Source: Alphaproteobacteria bacterium | Lineage (GTDB): Bacteria; Pseudomonadota; Alphaproteobacteria; UBA828 | DNA length: 14,489 nucleotides | NCBI GenBank assembly: GCA_022826345.1 | Contig: JAJDVB010000056.1 | Location: 1 to 14,489, forward strand | Reading direction: 5' to 3' | Shown here: positions 12,497 through 14,489 of the stretch, in pieces | Position numbering within the stretch: the first letter of the stretch is position 1 | Layout: every line of letters begins with the position of its first letter | Program-made: the position numbers and the translations under genes | The notes under the pieces: model-generated | Databases searched by the model: none | What the model saw: only the letters and a program-made list of their open reading frames with translations | Told to the model about the DNA's origin: nothing

Positions 12497-13399
12497 ATGA
12501 GCGTTCGCGCGATGGCCTGGGCCTTCGGGCTGCGTGTTGGCTCGCCCATGACGAAGCTCGTGCTTCTGTCGCTCGCCGACCATCACAACGACGAGACCGG
12601 TACCGATCCGTTCCCCGCGATCGAGACCATCGCGGCTGAAACCGAGATGAACGAGCGATCGGTGCGCCGGCACCTGGAAACGCTCGAGACGGCCGGGCTG
12701 ATCGCCCGCCGGGCTCGAGGCCGGGGCAAGGCCTACCGCTTGAGCCTCCCGCCGAAGCCGGACACGAAGTCCAGCGAAGCGCGCGCGACACCGGACTCTG
12801 TGTCACCGACGCCGGACTCTGTGTCCATCACTCCGGACTCTCAGTCCAAGACACCGGACACACAGTCCGCCGAACCGGAAGGAACCGATTCTAACCGGAA
12901 GCAAACCGGAGAGAGGGCGCGCAACCGCGACGACCGCGCCACCCGTCTCCCTGCTGATTGGCGACCAAGCCAAGCCGATATCGAATTCGCCCGAGAGGAG
13001 GGCCTGAACGATGGACACATTCAGCGAACGGCAGACCGCTTCAGAGACTACTGGCACGCTCAGCCGGGACAGCGGGGCGTCAAGTGCGACTGGCCCGCGA
13101 CTTGGCGAAACTGGGTCCGCAAGGACGCCGAACAAATGCACGGACCAGGAACCACTCGAGCCGGGGACCGCGCGATGGGACAGCTTCATGGAGGAAATGC
13201 GGGCGAGGGAGGCCAAGCGCGAGTCCGAAGTTCGCAAGCTGAAAGACAGCGCGCCGTGGCACGGGGTGCCGATCGAGCACTTCATCAAGGGAAGTTGGAC
13301 GAGGCCGAGCGATCTGAATGCGCCTCACTCAATCGAGGATACAAGATCGTTCTACTTGCAGAGGGGGCACCACGAGAGCGTTCCGCCGTCGCTGAGTGA
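12497..13399 (+). CDS. Prophage/plasmid-type winged-helix protein, replication-associated type
   Basis: The N-terminal part (residues about 1-82) is a winged helix: MAWAFGLRVGSPMTKLVLLSLADHHND, then ETEMNERSVRRHLETLETAGLIARR as the recognition region. A linker of four 7-residue repeats follows (about 98-125). Next is a small C-terminal domain, RLPADWRPSQADIEFAREEG through WPATWRNWVRKDAEQ (about 151-214). This layout is common in proteins of alphaproteobacterial prophages and integrative elements, often near replication genes. After about 13140 the frame reads like shadow sequence (Gly/Arg-rich), while the frame one base over becomes protein-like, so the native C-terminus is probably lost by frameshift. 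The ATG at 12497 has only a weak site (GGGG, 12486-12489), inside a small hairpin. DNA binding is expected; the exact role is unknown. Confidence 0.7.
   Translation: MSVRAMAWAFGLRVGSPMTKLVLLSLADHHNDETGTDPFPAIETIAAETEMNERSVRRHLETLETAGLIARRARGRGKAYRLSLPPKPDTKSSEARATPDSVSPTPDSVSITPDSQSKTPDTQSAEPEGTDSNRKQTGERARNRDDRATRLPADWRPSQADIEFAREEGLNDGHIQRTADRFRDYWHAQPGQRGVKCDWPATWRNWVRKDAEQMHGPGTTRAGDRAMGQLHGGNAGEGGQARVRSSQAERQRAVARGADRALHQGKLDEAERSECASLNRGYKIVLLAEGAPRERSAVAE
12788..12871 (+). repeat. Four tandem 21-bp repeats coding a heptapeptide linker
   Basis: Four in-frame units begin at 12788, 12809, 12830 and 12851. They encode TPDSVSP, TPDSVSI, TPDSQSK and TPDTQSA. The 21-bp period keeps the reading frame, so copy number can vary without breaking the protein. 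The units form the hydrophilic hinge between the winged helix and the C-terminal domain. Confidence 0.9.
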
Positions 13400-14006
13400 G
13401 GCACAAGCTGCCGAGGTTCGCCGTCGCTTGGCCATCGCTCGCGAGCGGGCAGCTTCCGCACCACGTGAAGAGATTGCCGCGATGATCTTGAAGCTCGCCG
13501 CTGTAGTGAGGATCCCCGAATTGGCGGCCATCGAAACCATGACCGAGATCATGATCGAAGAACTCTCCGACGTATCTTCCGAGGTGCTGGAGAACACCTT
13601 TCGCCACTGGATCAGGACACAGAAGTTCTTTCCGACGATCGCTGAGTTGCTCGAGATTGCCGAGCCGCAGATGGCAACGCTCCGCCGAGAGCAACGCGAA
13701 CTGGAGCCTTCAGCGGCAATTTGCGAAAGCCATCCGAGACGAGGTCGAGGATCCAAATATGAACGAGGAAATGGTGGGTGCCGCGAATCGATGCGAGTGA
13801 CGTTCGGTCGTGCGGAACAGCATCGCCGGGCTGTTGTTAGGCACATCTTGTTAAGTCCTCGCAATCCAGCAAGTTCAATGGATTACCGCACCGCTCGGCA
13901 CCAAACCCGCGCGCCGATCAACATGATCCTCCTCTATCGATTTGGTCCACCCTTAGGTTATGGAAAGAGGAGGACCGACGATGGCAAGGAAGCGTTACAA
14001 GCCTGA
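13188..14006 (+). CDS. Element-borne hypothetical protein, probably frameshifted
   Basis: From about 13140 this frame carries good protein sequence: helical WDSFMEEMRAREAKRESEV, PWHGVPIEHFIKGSWTRPSD, NAPHSIEDTRSFYLQ, PPSLSEAQAAEVRRRLAIA and FRHWIRTQKFFPTIAELLEI. Blocks like the last are typical of small proteins encoded beside phage-type winged-helix genes. At about 13709 coding character moves to another frame, which reads LQRQFAKAIRDEVEDPNMNE and stops at TGA 13798-13800; one extra T near 13709-13710 would explain this. The literal open frame instead runs to 14006, inside the insertion sequence. The start is uncertain: ATG 13188 has no good ribosome site, while ATG 13011 has AGGAGG (12997-13002) but lies in the winged-helix gene. 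It may be the lost C-terminus of that gene plus a second gene, both decayed. Confidence 0.45.
   Translation: MEEMRAREAKRESEVRKLKDSAPWHGVPIEHFIKGSWTRPSDLNAPHSIEDTRSFYLQRGHHESVPPSLSEAQAAEVRRRLAIARERAASAPREEIAAMILKLAAVVRIPELAAIETMTEIMIEELSDVSSEVLENTFRHWIRTQKFFPTIAELLEIAEPQMATLRREQRELEPSAAICESHPRRGRGSKYERGNGGCRESMRVTFGRAEQHRRAVVRHILLSPRNPASSMDYRTARHQTRAPINMILLYRFGPPLGYGKRRTDDGKEALQA
13927..13974 (+). promoter_or_regulatory. Hairpin that would mask the orfA ribosome site
   Basis: TCCTCCTCT (13927-13935) pairs perfectly over 9 bp with AGAGGAGGA (13966-13974), which is the ribosome site of orfA at 13981; the loop is 30 nt. Any transcript starting upstream of 13927 would hide the site, as known for other insertion sequences that avoid activation by outside promoters. 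Whether the left arm belongs to the element depends on its unresolved left end. Confidence 0.5.
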
Positions 14007-14259
14007 GGAGATCGTGAACCTGCTGAGGCAGGCAGACGTCCTGCACGGGCAGGGCCTGTCGATGGCGGACACGATCCGGCAGCTCGGGATCAGCGAGGTT
14101 ACCTTCTACAGGTGGCGCAAGGAGTACGCCGGGATGAGCGGCGATCAGCTCCGCCGTCTGAAGGAGCTTGAGAAGGAGAACGAGCGGCTGCGCCGTGCGG
14201 TCTCGGACCTGACGCTGGACAAGCAGATCCTGAAAGAGGCTGCGGGGGGAAACTTCTAA
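13981..14259 (+). CDS. IS3-family transposase OrfA
   Basis: A 92-residue OrfA. The N-terminal helix-turn-helix is MARKRYKPEEIVNLLRQADV through SMADTIRQLGISEVTFYRWRKEY (residues about 1-45), which binds the element ends. The C-terminal leucine-zipper-like coiled coil is LRRLKELEKENERLRRAVSDL (about 60-80). The ending LDKQILKEAAGGNF is typical of the IS407 group. The ATG at 13981 has AGGAGG (13968-13973) 7 nt upstream; an in-frame ATG at 13960 lacks this. The stop TAA is at 14257-14259. OrfA alone often inhibits transposition, while the OrfAB fusion made by -1 frameshifting is the transposase. Confidence 0.93.
   Translation: MARKRYKPEEIVNLLRQADVLHGQGLSMADTIRQLGISEVTFYRWRKEYAGMSGDQLRRLKELEKENERLRRAVSDLTLDKQILKEAAGGNF
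14244..14253 (+). promoter_or_regulatory. Programmed -1 frameshift site
   Basis: GGGGGGAAAC lies just before the orfA stop. In the orfA frame it offers two overlapping slippery heptamers: G-GGG-GGA (14244-14250) and G-GGA-AAC (14247-14253). A slip of one base back enters the orfB frame (AAA at 14250, CTT, CTA, AGC). No convincing stimulatory stem was found just downstream. Placement and frames match IS3-family biology. Confidence 0.65.
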
Positions 14260-14489
14260 GCCCCTCGCGTCGCCGTCAGTGCATCGATCATGTCTGCGAC
14301 CGGCTCGGGGTCTCGGAGCGCCGCGCTTGCCGGGTGCTGGGGCAGCATCGCTCGACCCAGCGCCGCATTCCGCGCGGCCGTGACGACGAGGACCGCCTGG
14401 TCGCGGACATGATCGCGCTGGCCCGCCAGTATGGCCGTTACGGCTACCGGCGCATCGCGGCCCTGCTGCGCGACGCCGGCTGGCAGGTC
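14250..14489 (+). CDS. IS3-family transposase OrfB (5' part, cut by window end)
   Basis: This frame, one base back from orfA, reads KLLSPSRRRQCIDHVCDRLG, then VSERRACRVLGQHRSTQRR and ARQYGRYGYRRIAALLRDAG. These are the N-terminal HTH_21-type blocks of IS407-group OrfB. It has no start codon of its own at this position and is expected to be made as an OrfAB fusion by frameshifting. The DDE integrase-fold catalytic domain would begin downstream, outside the window, so activity cannot be judged. No stop interrupts the visible part. Confidence 0.9.

Larger units (their letters stand above)
13943..14489 (+). mobile_element. IS3-family insertion sequence, IS407-like, left part
   Basis: The element contains orfA, a -1 slippery site and the beginning of orfB in the order and frames of the IS3 family. 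The left end is not resolved. TGGTCCACCCTTAGG beginning at 13943 is a candidate terminal repeat because IS3-family ends usually begin with TG, but the end could lie further left. The right end, and so the terminal repeat and target duplication, is outside the window. The open frame from 13188 runs into the element, consistent with insertion into decaying element DNA. Confidence 0.7.

Noticed and set aside
12788..12871. CRISPR-like array
   Set aside because: The four 21-bp units are directly adjacent, with no spacers, and encode an in-frame linker peptide.
13801..13926. Possible gene between the decayed reading frames and the insertion sequence
   Set aside because: No start with a ribosome site and no protein-like stretch was seen; the open frame here is only the tail of an out-of-frame reading.

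Overview
The window is GC-rich DNA that looks alphaproteobacterial. The evidence is a pyruvate dehydrogenase operon running pdhC-lpd-lipA into a RatA/COQ10-like gene, plus an NDUFS4-type complex I accessory gene, a protein largely confined to Alphaproteobacteria and mitochondria. The exact order or genus cannot be read from this sequence.

Region 1 (1-6498, + strand) is housekeeping and metabolism. It holds the 3' part of pdhC (E2 of pyruvate dehydrogenase), lpd (E3), lipA (lipoyl synthase) and a START-fold ubiquinone-binding protein. After a short AT-rich spacer come an amidase-signature hydrolase of the nitrile-amidase type, a glutathione S-transferase and the NDUFS4-like gene. E2, E3 and LipA work together: LipA builds the lipoyl cofactor that E2 carries and E3 re-oxidises.

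Region 2 (6539-9673) is accessory metabolism behind a toxin-antitoxin pair. A mazEF operon on the minus strand has a readable promoter and a perfect 19-bp palindrome over its -10 box. Next is a divergent pair: an SMP-30/gluconolactonase gene on the minus strand, and an RraA/HMG-aldolase-like gene followed after 6 bp by a class I glutamine amidotransferase on the plus strand. Together they suggest sugar-acid or lactone catabolism, but the substrate is unknown.

Region 3 (9674-12366) looks like island DNA. It holds a compound palindromic intergenic repeat, a minus-strand higBA toxin-antitoxin operon, an ornithine cyclodeaminase/mu-crystallin family gene, a 27-codon remnant of an IS5-type transposase, and a small unrecognised acidic protein in AT-richer DNA.

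Region 4 (12367-14489) looks like an integrated element. It begins with 17 bp identical to what I recognise as the 3' end of an alphaproteobacterial tRNA-Glu gene, with no tRNA body attached: the expected lone attachment core of an element inserted at a tRNA. Its orientation predicts that the element lies to the right, with the intact tRNA beyond the window. To the right there is indeed a prophage/plasmid-type winged-helix protein with a tandem heptapeptide linker. Its downstream coding sequence moves through two further reading frames, suggesting decay. An IS3-family element (IS407-like) follows, with orfA, a -1 slippery site and the start of orfB, cut by the window end. A second, 14-of-15 match to the tRNA-end core sits at 9677-9691, so region 3 may be an older insertion at the same type of site.
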